Assembly (NCBI RefSeq): GCF_003957295.1
Contig: NZ_RQPJ01000003.1
Coordinates: forward strand, 379,135-443,134
Direction of reading: 5' to 3'
DNA length: 64,000 nt
Source of the DNA: Arenibacter aquaticus
GTDB taxonomy: Bacteria > Bacteroidota > Bacteroidia > Flavobacteriales > Flavobacteriaceae
Numbering within the stretch: position 1 is the stretch's first letter; every line of letters starts with the position of its first letter. Positions 57,401 to 64,000 of this stretch are shown here, piece after piece. The position numbers and the translations under genes were made by a program. The notes below the pieces were generated by a model. The model was not told the DNA's origin, ran no database searches, and was given only the letters and a program-made list of their open reading frames with translations.

Positions 57401-58686
57401 ATCCAAATTTCCCCTTTTGCATCTTGTATTATAGATCGGATATGTCCAAAGGAGCTATTTACATCCGATGCCATGGTAACCACAAAGTCCGTTCCCAAAA
57501 CAAAAAGTCCCTTTCCCCTAGCACCTACCCATAAATTTCCAAGAGCATCTTCCAATATCCCATGAACATTTACAATTTCAGTTTCCCCTGTGGTTTTGTC
57601 ATTAATATGATCAAACACCTGGAACCTTTTTTGTTGTGTGTTAATGGCATTGACCCCAGCATCGGTCCCTACAAATAACAGCCCCGAGGTATCCTCGTAC
57701 AAGGCTCTGACAAAATCGTTCTTCAGAACATTCTCGCGGTTAATTTTATATATATAGTTCTGCCAACTATTGGTCTTTTTATGATATACATAAAGCCCTT
57801 CTCCTTCGGTCCCGATCCAAATTGCCCCGTTAACATCCTCCAAAAACGTATTTACTCTTTCAGGCTTAGGCCAGTTATCATATATGTTAGAAATGTTCTG
57901 TACCTTAAGTAATGATTGTATTGGCTCAGCCTTATCTAAATTTGTAAAGTAGGTATTACCATCAGCAAAAACTAGTAATTGTCCCATCTTTGTCAGGTAT
58001 AGTGCATTGCTGTCCCCAATCCTTCGTCCACTCACCACTTCCACTTCCAACCTTTTGGCCTCTTTATCTTTGGAAGCCAAATAGAATAGGTTTTTGGAAC
58101 TGCGAATAATGGAGCCGCCGGGCACCGAAAGAATTTGGTCTATTTCCGGAGCATTGAATACACTGTCAAAACCTTCCAAACCAATTCTGTTAATGTAAAA
58201 CGTACCATCCTTTTGTAAAGTAACTTTAAAGAGGCCGTTGGTAGTACCCATTAAAAATTCGCTGTTCCCCTCGTTGGCATCTATAGCGGTAATATGATTA
58301 CTGAATTCAGAATTAATATCCGATGGAAAGATATAAGAAAAGGTTTGGTTGGACTTGTTTAAAAGATTCAATCCGTTTTTAGTACCAACGATAAGATAGT
58401 CCCCTGATCCATCTAGATCAGTAACCCACGGATTGCTTAATCCAGTATTGCTATTAAAGGTATTGGAGAAGATTTCAAAATCGTAGCCGTTGTACCTGTA
58501 CAATCCGTCCATCTTACCGATCCACAAAAACCCCTTTCTGTCCTTATAAAAGGAGGACACTACATTATTGGTTATGCTAGATTCATTGCTTAGAGGGCTA
58601 ATCTTATAATCAAAATTTTGCCCTAGAACAGTTTTGCTGACTATTAACATTAACAGAGCAATAAATAAGAAATTATTTTTCTGCAT
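54469..58686 (-). CDS. Hybrid two-component system sensor/regulator (HTCS)
   Basis: 1405 aa. Signal peptide ending KTVLGQ; periplasmic Reg_prop beta-propeller (~25-735) with repeats of the type GxLWIGTxxGLYxY; Y_Y_Y domain (~745-815, YEFQLMGSNNDGVWN); TM ~820-848; HisKA with phospho-acceptor His ~881 in ISHELRTPLS; HATPase_c with DNGVGILEEDIHEIFTRFYQ and GTGIGLYMVKQ; receiver with D1203 in SDIVMPEISG and K in YLIKPFN; AraC output (~1300-1400, LATEIGVSRAQMFRKVK, YLSGFKEASYFSRCFKETYG). These proteins bind breakdown sugars in the periplasm and turn on PUL genes. It probably acts at the GTATCAAA repeats before the three susC genes. Confidence 0.96.
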   Translation of the reverse strand: MQKNNFLFIALLMLIVSKTVLGQNFDYKISPLSNESSITNNVVSSFYKDRKGFLWIGKMDGLYRYNGYDFEIFSNTFNSNTGLSNPWVTDLDGSGDYLIVGTKNGLNLLNKSNQTFSYIFPSDINSEFSNHITAIDANEGNSEFLMGTTNGLFKVTLQKDGTFYINRIGLEGFDSVFNAPEIDQILSVPGGSIIRSSKNLFYLASKDKEAKRLEVEVVSGRRIGDSNALYLTKMGQLLVFADGNTYFTNLDKAEPIQSLLKVQNISNIYDNWPKPERVNTFLEDVNGAIWIGTEGEGLYVYHKKTNSWQNYIYKINRENVLKNDFVRALYEDTSGLLFVGTDAGVNAINTQQKRFQVFDHINDKTTGETEIVNVHGILEDALGNLWVGARGKGLFVLGTDFVVTMASDVNSSFGHIRSIIQDAKGEIWIGTQDGIYILDANFEVTQKDLVNQFKGKRPSLLPGEHIYAIMEDPDGNKWVSTANGLFVYTAKGETKKLTNTSIGTSLDNKIVYSLLLDSSDRIWLGTLNGMIAYLDYKDYSTQISLYRNMGKPLDFKIIRITEEYKKFIENYETYSICEVGKGNILVGTNFGICSIDLSKKEITPYSSLSTTSDSLNLGTSYVYGLLYEELSNTLWASSNNGLFTYDFNDGDLQRYGVKDGLQSLEFNGNSVYKGKNGHLYFGGARGLNVYDSSVKWNKSDYSPNVVLTGLLVNGKRITVDDGSQILTKVVSHTSNIQLKANHNTVGLEFVSLHLPYSSNNLYKCKLIGVDRDWRYLGTKRSINYANLPEGEYEFQLMGSNNDGVWNKDILRFGMEVLPAWYVTWWMMLLWYVLGVGIVVSFVVIILKNRDNRNELRIKEMERVKLAEIYESKLMFFTNISHELRTPLSLILDPVFSLIQDRRYYAKHRELLDIVKNNVERLRRLIDQIMDFRKYEYGKMELQIVEGDMVDTVKSIYNSFVHLSKVKNIRFRVKLPKGSIMMFYDQDKVEKILYNILSNSFKSVTNKGKVQLTLGELSNKRKYLNSDKYKLICGEKFIVEPEHYVYLKIADNGVGILEEDIHEIFTRFYQSDSVNSGTGIGLYMVKQLTEMHNGSILLNSKRNEGSTFIVILPKNRDLYEVSKSSLSVSPNKERILEELPSISEAPLVLEGAKKHSLVIVEDNDELRMYLKHILKDYYNVYTANNGLEGIDLIKEEIPDLVVSDIVMPEISGLDLCRQLKENFETSHIPIILLTAKAFDQQVVEGINSGADVYLIKPFNKDVLLANINNLIQNREKLRLMFQNSTILEPSKVTVTSVDEKLLLNLKQAIEDNIQDQNLTLEMLATEIGVSRAQMFRKVKALTGLTPNNFIKSIRLKFAVQLLEEEKFQMAEIAYLSGFKEASYFSRCFKETYGCTPKEYTKNHKRN

Positions 58687-58767
58687 TCAGGGGTAAAGAC
58701 TTGTAGAATTTATATATAAAAAGGTTAAAGATAATAAAATCGGGATACGCACATATTTTGCATCCAT

Positions 58768-58955
58768 TTATTTTAAGCCAGCAGTCAATTCCCTAAGTTT
58801 GGTCTTTTCTAAGGTATAGCCTTTGTGTTTACCGGCCTCCTCCCAATTCGACAAAAAACCCAATTCCAATAAAATAGCCGGGCAGGTATCTTGCGTTTCC
58901 CTGAGCACGGGAAATTTGCGGATCCCCCTTCCCTTGACTAAAATTTGAACAGCAC
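58768..58955 (-). pseudogene. 3' relic of an N-acetylmuramoyl-L-alanine amidase (Amidase_3)
   Basis: An open frame without start reads VKGRGIRKFPVLRETQDTCP, then AILLELGFLSNWEEAGK... to a TAA at 58768-58770. VLRET...PAILLELGFLSN is the conserved C-terminal part of Amidase_3 enzymes. Only ~60 codons remain; the zinc-binding N-terminal part is absent. The upstream part merges into unrelated AT-rich sequence. Confidence 0.7.
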
Positions 58956-59140
58956 AAAGGACACAAAAAGCGCAAAAATATTGACCTCCTGCTTTTTTAT
59001 TTACATCAAAGAAATTGAACCAAACACCATAAATTTTAAAACACTTATTTACAGTGTTTTATATACAAATAAGGCCTTTACTTACCCTTTGAGATGAATA
59101 AAAATTTTAAAAAAGTGTGCCTAAACTGAGCTTTTAGGCT

Positions 59141-59174
59141 CAAAAAAGAAGGGCCTCCAATCTCTTGGAAGCCC
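59141..59174 (-). terminator. Hairpin with T-rich tail beyond the repeat array
   Basis: Minus strand GGGCTTCCAA pairs with TTGGAGGCCC (one mismatch) around a TCTC-type loop and is followed by TTCTTTTTT. It could end a transcript that reads through the repeat array from the tRNA side. Confidence 0.6.
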
Positions 59175-59187
59175 CGTGTTTATTGTG

Positions 59188-59204
59188 GTGATCGCGAAAG
59201 GATT
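59188..59204 (+). repeat. 17-bp duplicate of the tRNA-Arg 3' end
   Basis: GTGATCGCGAAAGGATT here equals 59956-59972, the last 16 nt of the tRNA plus one base (complement). The two copies bracket the repeat array (768 bp apart), in direct orientation, like attL/attR. A degenerate version (14/17) heads the single repeat copy at 10394. Confidence 0.7.
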
Positions 59205-59900
59205 AGCTGCGCTGATCCTTCCTTATCAATGTTGCAATTTCAAAACCTCGCAGCCACCGCTGCTGGTTTTTTTATTTACTACTAAGCTCAAACAAGTGTA
59301 AAACCATTAATTGCCCCCCAGGATTAGCTGCGCTGATCCTTCCTTATCAATGTTGCAATTTCAAAACCTCGCAGCCACCGCTGCTGGTTTTTTTATTTAC
59401 TACTAAGCTCAAACAAATGTCAATTCCTTAATTGCCCATCAGGATTAGCTGCGCTGATCATTTCTTATAAATGTTGCAAATTCAAAACCTCGCAGCCACC
59501 GCTGCTGGTTTTTTTATGTACAATTAAGCTCAAACAAGTGTAAAACCCTTAATTGCCCCAAGGATTAGCTGCGCTGATCCTTCCTTATCAATGTTGCAAT
59601 TTCAAAACCTTGCAGCCACCGCTGCTGGTTTTTTTATTTACTACTAAGCTCAAACAAATGTCAATTCCTTAATTGCCCATCAGGATTAGCTGCGCTGATC
59701 ATTTCTTATAAATGTTGCAAATTCAAAACCTCGCAGCCACCGCTGCTGGTTTTTTTATGTACAATTAAGCTCAAACAAGTGTAAAACCCTTAATTGCCCC
59801 AAGGATTAGCTGCGCTGATCCTTCCTTATCAATGTTGCAATTTCAAAACCTCGCAGCCACCGCTGCTGTTTTTTTTATTTACTACTAAGCTCAAACAAGT
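59200..59900 (+). repeat. Tandem array of six ~121-bp repeats
   Basis: Units begin GGATTAGCTGCGCTGATC at 59200, 59321, 59442, 59562, 59683 and 59803 (periods 121, 121, 120, 121, 120). Each has a ~80-bp core (stem-loop GGATTAGC-TGC-GCTGATCC, a TGTTGCAA block, CCTCGCAGCCACCGCTGCTG, T-run) and a ~38-bp linker (AAGCTCAAACAA...TTAATTGCCC). Two variants alternate: A (CTTCCTTATCAATG, TTTACTACT) and B (ATTTCTTATAAATG, TGTACAATT), in the order A A B A B A, so the later array is a 241-bp dimer repeated. No protein is likely. Single degenerate copies are at 10394, 11949 and 14851. Confidence 0.9.
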
Positions 59901-59920
59901 TTGGCTTCTTCGTAAATAAA

Positions 59921-59946
59921 AAAACCACGCCAATTGGCGTGGTTTT
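59921..59946 (-). terminator. Terminator of tRNA-Arg
   Basis: Perfect palindromic stem AAAACCACGCC / GGCGTGGTTTT with AATT loop, followed on the minus strand by TTTATTTACG. It begins 11 bp after the tRNA 3' end. Confidence 0.85.
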
Positions 59947-59956
59947 GAGAGTGTCG

Positions 59957-60030
59957 TGATCGCGAAAGGATTCGAACCTTTGACCGTCTGCTTAGAAGGC
60001 AGATGCTCTATCCAGCTGAGCTACGCGACC
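59957..60030 (-). tRNA. tRNA-Arg (anticodon TCT)
   Basis: 74 nt. Acceptor GGTCGCG pairs with CGCGATC (one G-T), D-arm GCTCAGCTGGATAGAGC, anticodon stem TCTGC/GCAGA with loop CTTCTAA (anticodon TCT), T-arm AAAGG-TTCGAAT-CCTTT, discriminator A. CCA is not encoded. It has a strong terminator just downstream, and its last 16 nt are repeated beyond the tandem array. Confidence 0.97.
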
Positions 60031-60345
60031 ATTCACTAATTTTCGATAAGTTTTTATCCTTAGCGGCTGCAAATATACAATTATCATTAATTACTGCACA
60101 ATTAAAATGCGAAAAATATTCCTCCCTATTGCAACAAATAGTTTCTGTGACGATAATCACCTTTGAATACGCTAATCCCCAGCTGCGGTAAGCAACATCA
60201 TTCTCACAAAACAGGCTACCTCTTATCACTGATTTTTTTGGTCCATCCTGGGGTAATCGAACTCAGTAAATAAGATCACCAGGGGTACTTATTTATAGTG
60301 ACCAGCCCATGAGCACTCAATTAATACCGAATAGCCGCGCATACA
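60031..60345. other. Gap upstream of tRNA-Arg, no gene recognised
   Basis: 315 bp between tRNA-Arg and the GH13_18 stop codon. No RNA, repeat or coding signal was recognised; the tRNA promoter should lie within the first ~60 bp. Confidence 0.5.
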
Positions 60346-62115
60346 TTAACCCTTATTTAATGCCATTCTTTTTACCTCTGCCCCTTCCGTATACTCAATA
60401 GTGAAGGTCAAGGTTTGTAAATCGGCCCTAAGTTGGGCCCTCGTGTTTTGGAAAGTCCACAGTAGATCCAATTGACCATCTGTGGTTTCATTGATTCTTA
60501 GATTGCCCATAAATGCCTTGGAAGTATTTCGCACCCGCATTATAGATAGTTGCTGGAGCACTACATCTTTTTCCAATCCCTTTTTAACCTCTTCCAAGCT
60601 TATGTTTGATCTATTTATTTCCTTATGCCCTCCACTTCCCCCACTATCCGCTGCCTGATAGTTATTCTTTCCAGCAAATATATCCAAGTACCACACTTGT
60701 GGTATCCCCGGCATAAACATCTGTATGGCCCGTGCCAACAGCAGTTTTTCTTCGCTTTCACCCAAGGCACTAAAAAAGGTCGCATTTATCTGATAGTAGG
60801 AAATTTTCCTGCCTGAGGGATCATACAAATTCTTCACCCTACCCCCACGTTCCATAAGGGTATCCATTAATTCCTCAATCTCCCTATCTAATAGCAATCC
60901 GGGATTGTAAACGCCATCCAAATCCTTCCCTTTAAGATCCAATACAGGTATCCCGTCATGGCAACCTAACATATTAACAGTCTTATATCCTTTGTCCAGT
61001 ATCTCCCTTACCCACTTCAATAGCGCCCTGTTTGTTCCCTTCTCCAAAGTGTGAAGCATGAGACCGGGAAGAAAGAAATCATAGATAACATAGCCCCTAC
61101 TTGCCACCTCAGCATGTAAGTGACTTCCATATTCGGCATGGATCTCCGGCAATACTTGCATATTACTATCTTTGGCCATACGCCTAATCCTATCCAAATA
61201 TTCCCAGGTCCCGGGCCTATTGAAAAAGTTCGACTGTCCAACTTCTTTGTGCAAATAGGCAAAAGCATCCAACCGCAAAACCCTTCCTCCATAGCTACTA
61301 ATCTTACCAATAGTTTCCCGATAGAAGTCCCAAACCAATGATGACCGTGCATTTAGGTCCATTTGCCCCAGATAGGATCGGTTGCGATCCAAAACTTGGA
61401 TAATTTGTCTTCTTAATTCATTATGGACTCCTAAACGGACTTTACTTAAATCCCGATTCCCATCAATGGCCAAATTAACCTTCTCACAGATAAATAATAT
61501 TTGTTGATCCGATATTCCCACTATTCCCTCCAAATCTTCCGGCCTAAGGTGGTTATACCTACAGTCTTGGTAAAAAGTGTTCCAATAAGGCCTTGGCGTT
61601 CCGTCCGGAAAAAACACCTTTAAAATGGGGAGCCCTGCTTTTCTCATAAACAGCTGGTCAAGAAACTCCTTCTTAGGGATTATAACGCCATCATCATCCA
61701 TTCTACCATGGCCTTCCCAGAACTTGTTCCAGTCTATAAAAAAGTCCTTATAGTTGGATTTGCTCCCGTGTTTTAATAAATCCTGAAATTGGGGTGAGGC
61801 TACGGACAAATGATTTAGAACAATATCGAACTTCAATTGAATGTTCATAATAGATAGCGCCCTTAAATCTTCTTCACTCACCAAAACATGATTTAGGTTA
61901 TAGTCTATTATGGAGAAGCCCCGGTCCAGATCACTATTAAAAAAAGTGGGCAGTATATAAAATTGGGAAAACACATTTTTAAACTGGGACATTTTTAACA
62001 TGCCCACCATATCGCCCATTTGCTCCCCAATACTGTCCGGATAGGCGTTCAGCATCACCCCGTTCATAAGTTGATCTTCGCTATTGGATTGCAAACTGTT
62101 TTTTTGGTCAAACAT
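60346..62115 (-). CDS. GH13_18 sucrose-phosphorylase-type enzyme
   Basis: 589 aa, cytoplasmic (no signal). Subfamily features: VMLNAYPDSIG at the start, FDIVLNHLSVASPQF, nucleophile D283 in LRLDAFAY, acid/base E324 in LPEIHAEY, transition-state D387 in GCHDGIP, and the late FMPGIPQVWYLDIFAGKNN. GH13_18 members cleave sucrose or glucosyl-glycerate/glycerol with phosphate to give glucose-1-phosphate. The loop around D387 (LGCHDGIPVLDLKG) and acceptor-site residues differ between substrates, so exact specificity is open. The fructokinase-type gene 47 bp upstream in the same transcript favours sucrose, whose phosphorolysis leaves fructose. Confidence 0.85.
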   Translation of the reverse strand: MFDQKNSLQSNSEDQLMNGVMLNAYPDSIGEQMGDMVGMLKMSQFKNVFSQFYILPTFFNSDLDRGFSIIDYNLNHVLVSEEDLRALSIMNIQLKFDIVLNHLSVASPQFQDLLKHGSKSNYKDFFIDWNKFWEGHGRMDDDGVIIPKKEFLDQLFMRKAGLPILKVFFPDGTPRPYWNTFYQDCRYNHLRPEDLEGIVGISDQQILFICEKVNLAIDGNRDLSKVRLGVHNELRRQIIQVLDRNRSYLGQMDLNARSSLVWDFYRETIGKISSYGGRVLRLDAFAYLHKEVGQSNFFNRPGTWEYLDRIRRMAKDSNMQVLPEIHAEYGSHLHAEVASRGYVIYDFFLPGLMLHTLEKGTNRALLKWVREILDKGYKTVNMLGCHDGIPVLDLKGKDLDGVYNPGLLLDREIEELMDTLMERGGRVKNLYDPSGRKISYYQINATFFSALGESEEKLLLARAIQMFMPGIPQVWYLDIFAGKNNYQAADSGGSGGHKEINRSNISLEEVKKGLEKDVVLQQLSIMRVRNTSKAFMGNLRINETTDGQLDLLWTFQNTRAQLRADLQTLTFTIEYTEGAEVKRMALNKG

Positions 62116-62162
62116 AAATATTTGCCGTTAACTATATTCTCTGTATTCCGGACAATGCGGTT

Positions 62163-63101
62163 CTATAAGATCTTGGACAACAGATCCATGTCATCAGGAA
62201 AGTTTCCCACATACTGCAGTTTTAAAGCTGCTAGGTTCAACCCCACTTTTAAACATTGCTCCAGGGGTTTTTCGTTTAAATAAGCAAACAAAAACCCGGA
62301 CCAAAAAGCGTCTCCCGCCCCCGTAGCATCCTGTATTTTGTTCACCTTAAGGGCCGGTAAATTAATAATGCCCTGTCCGTTTTGGGATAGCTTTACCCCC
62401 TCACTACCAAGGGTTAAACATACAGTTCCCACCCCTTCTGAATGAAAAAAATTAAAGATCTCATCGTGGGACAAGCTTTGTCCGAACAAGCGTTGCATAT
62501 CGTCCTCACTAATCTTCACCAAGGGGTTAAATTTACAATATGCCTTAATAATCCGAAGTGCTTTATCCTGACTCTCCCAGAGTTTATTGGCATAATTTAG
62601 GTCTATACTTAAAGTACATCCTAAATTAAAGGCTTCTTCCGCCATTTTTAAAATAGTAGCCTGTGCAGGTTCCTTACTAAGGGCAAAACAGCTGGTATGA
62701 AATATGTTGGTCTTTTCTAAGGTGCAAACCGTAATTTGGTTTTCAGCAATATGACAATCGGCATAGCGGAAGGGTAGAAAATCAGGGGTATCAACTGTAC
62801 GGGACACAAAAATCACCGTAGTTGGGGTGTCTTGGATTTTTCTAATGAAATCTACATTTACATTGGCTGCTCTTAGCTTATTTAAAATATAGTCTCCAAA
62901 GCCATCCTCTCCCACAGTGGCAACCAAAGCGGCATGCAATCCCAATCTGGCTGCATTCATGGCCACATTGGATGGGGATCCTCCAACATATCTATGATAA
63001 TCCCGAGTGTCATTGATTAGTGCTCCCTCTTGATGACCAATGAAATCTATTAGTACTTCCCCCACACAAAGTATGTCTATTTCCTTAGTGCTACTTTCCA
63101 A
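62163..63101 (-). CDS. PfkB-family carbohydrate kinase, likely fructokinase
   Basis: 312 aa, typical for the family. ILCVGEVLIDFIG at the start, YVGGSPSNVAMNAARLG substrate-binding motif (PfkB signature 1), and DATGAGDAFWSGFLFAY with catalytic base D264 (signature 2). It phosphorylates a sugar with ATP in the cytoplasm; the neighbouring sucrose-phosphorylase-type gene suggests fructose. It is the first gene of a two-gene minus-strand transcript, divergent from the LacI gene 600 bp away. The exact sugar is inferred from context only. Confidence 0.87.
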   Translation of the reverse strand: MESSTKEIDILCVGEVLIDFIGHQEGALINDTRDYHRYVGGSPSNVAMNAARLGLHAALVATVGEDGFGDYILNKLRAANVNVDFIRKIQDTPTTVIFVSRTVDTPDFLPFRYADCHIAENQITVCTLEKTNIFHTSCFALSKEPAQATILKMAEEAFNLGCTLSIDLNYANKLWESQDKALRIIKAYCKFNPLVKISEDDMQRLFGQSLSHDEIFNFFHSEGVGTVCLTLGSEGVKLSQNGQGIINLPALKVNKIQDATGAGDAFWSGFLFAYLNEKPLEQCLKVGLNLAALKLQYVGNFPDDMDLLSKIL

Positions 63102-63617
63102 ATTATATTGGTTTTTCCGGTCAAAGTTTGTGTTGTTTTAGTCCAAAATGATACCCATTAGGTACTAATAATTTTGTTTTAATGGCTGTGTGATGACCAT
63201 GATATTTATCTTAAATCCTGGCGCTTCTGCTTGGTTTCTTCTTCTAAAATATCAGTCTGTGAATCATCTAAATACAGTAGTATTAAAATGTACAATGGTA
63301 AAGAGTAAAAGAGCTAACATAGTGCTACCACTATATCAACTCTAATTACACTACACTTGAAAAATCAACCAACCAACCAATAAAATTTATATCATAGAGC
63401 GTGGCATACGGCACATAATTTGCCCACCCGCTCATTTAAAAGTAATCAGGTTCAAAAAAATAATTCCTCCTTCAAAATTCCCTACACCTCAAATTCCCTA
63501 CTTGTAATTTGTGATAGTGCTGGCATCTAGGGACTACTCAATACCAACATGGTAATTATTTGCTTTTACTATACCGCAATTTAAATCCTGTTCATTACAA
63601 TAATTGGATTTTTTTAA
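63102..63617. other. Divergent intergenic region, kinase side
   Basis: 516 bp. No coding or RNA signal. A short CAACCAACCAACCAA microrepeat occurs near 63365. The kinase promoter must lie here but I could not fix it. Confidence 0.5.
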
Positions 63618-63677
63618 TCGAAAACGTTTTCGATATCAACGAAAACGTTTTCGAATTTCATTTTTTTATTATCTTTA
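63618..63677 (+). promoter_or_regulatory. Two LacI-type operators and promoter of the LacI gene
   Basis: The palindrome CGAAAACGTTTTCG occurs exactly twice (63619-63632 and 63640-63653); the centres are 21 bp apart. A TATCTTTA box at 63670-63677 lies 17 bp after the second operator, 26 bp before the start codon. The central CG and A/T arms are typical of LacI/GalR sites, so the adjacent regulator probably represses itself, and with looping perhaps the kinase gene. Confidence 0.75.
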
Positions 63678-63702
63678 TATAAGAAAATTCATCAATTTAC
63701 CA

Positions 63703-64000
63703 ATGAAGCCTGTAACCCTAAAGCAAATAGCAGAGCAACTGAACATTTCTGTAACTACCGTATCCAAAGCACTTAAGGATTATCCGGATATCAGCAAAAA
63801 AACAAAGGCAATGGTTAAGGAATTGGCAAAGACCCTTAACTACAAACCCAATGCTTTTGCGGTAAACCTAAGAACCAAGGAATCCAAAACCGTTGGCCTT
63901 ATAATCCCCGAAATTGTCCATCATTTTTTCTCTAATGTCATAAAGGGTATAATTGCGCAGGCAGAAAAAAAAGGCTATTTGGTAATTATTCTACAGTCTA
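63703..64000 (+). CDS. LacI-family transcriptional regulator (partial, runs off the window)
   Basis: The first 99 codons are present. LacI-type HTH at residues 3-25 (TLKQIAEQLNISVTTVSKAL), hinge region YKPNAFAVNLRTKESKTVGL and the start of the periplasmic-binding-like domain (IIPEIVHHFFSNVIKGI). It is divergent from the fructokinase and GH13_18 genes, so it is the likely sucrose or glucoside regulator of that module. The effector domain lies beyond the window. Confidence 0.95.
   Translation, partial: MKPVTLKQIAEQLNISVTTVSKALKDYPDISKKTKAMVKELAKTLNYKPNAFAVNLRTKESKTVGLIIPEIVHHFFSNVIKGIIAQAEKKGYLVIILQS

Noticed and set aside
59200-59900. Regular repeats resembling a CRISPR array
   Set aside because: The period is ~121 bp and the linkers are themselves repeated, not unique spacers; no cas genes are nearby.
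60008-60229. 73-codon open frame on the minus strand
   Set aside because: It runs into tRNA-Arg and has no coding features.
60346-62115. Calling the GH13_18 enzyme sucrose phosphorylase outright
   Set aside because: Glucosylglycerate and glucosylglycerol phosphorylases share the same catalytic motifs; only the neighbouring fructokinase-type gene favours sucrose.

Overview
The window looks like the chromosome of a marine-type Flavobacteriaceae (Bacteroidota). The evidence is AT-rich DNA, TAnnTTTG-like promoter boxes, many lipoproteins and SusC/SusD outer-membrane pairs, a hybrid two-component sensor with an AraC output domain, S1 sulfatase, and many glycoside hydrolases. The genus is not decided from sequence alone.

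Layout. 1-1310: a head-to-tail cluster of short repeats with inverted ends around a small GIY-YIG nuclease gene. 1406-7814: a minus-strand operon (DUF1080 hydrolase, PVC-type c-type cytochrome lipoprotein, Dabb protein, UPF0261 protein, PEP-hydrolase-like TIM barrel). The last two genes correspond to the two halves of the tomato Tm-1 protein. 8697-10139: an unusual membrane-anchored AraC regulator. 10698-11741: asnA. 12406-42368: one large minus-strand polysaccharide utilization locus (PUL). It is built from a SusC/SusD/PKD-lipoprotein/GH20/GH92 operon and a SusC/SusD/GH89/GH20/sulfatase/M60-like protease/two (alpha/alpha)6 glycosidases/GH20 operon. 43379-47968: a third SusC/SusD pair. 48742-52268: an SSS symporter and a sugar kinase-MurQ fusion. 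53334-58686: an AraC activator and a 1405-residue hybrid sensor (HTCS). 59200-59900: a tandem array of six ~121-bp repeats beside tRNA-Arg(TCT). 60346-64000: a GH13_18 sucrose-phosphorylase-type enzyme, a PfkB fructokinase-type kinase and the start of a LacI regulator behind two palindromic operators.

How it works together (inference). The enzyme set removes beta-GlcNAc (three GH20), alpha-GlcNAc (GH89), alpha-mannose (GH92) and sulfate, with a metalloprotease of the mucin-cutting M60 type. This points to a sulfated, GlcNAc- and mannose-rich glycoprotein as target. The three SusC genes share one promoter design: a -7 box with a 21-bp-period GTATCAAA direct repeat 32-33 bp upstream. This suggests common control by one activator, most likely the HTCS. 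The kinase-MurQ fusion and its symporter would bring amino sugars into the cell and convert them.

The locus shows turnover. Between the live genes lie relics of a GH92-like discoidin end (with its terminator), an HTCS AraC domain, a sulfatase and an N-acetylmuramoyl-alanine amidase. A dispersed repeat, found in three single degenerate copies and one tandem array, lies at several of these edges.
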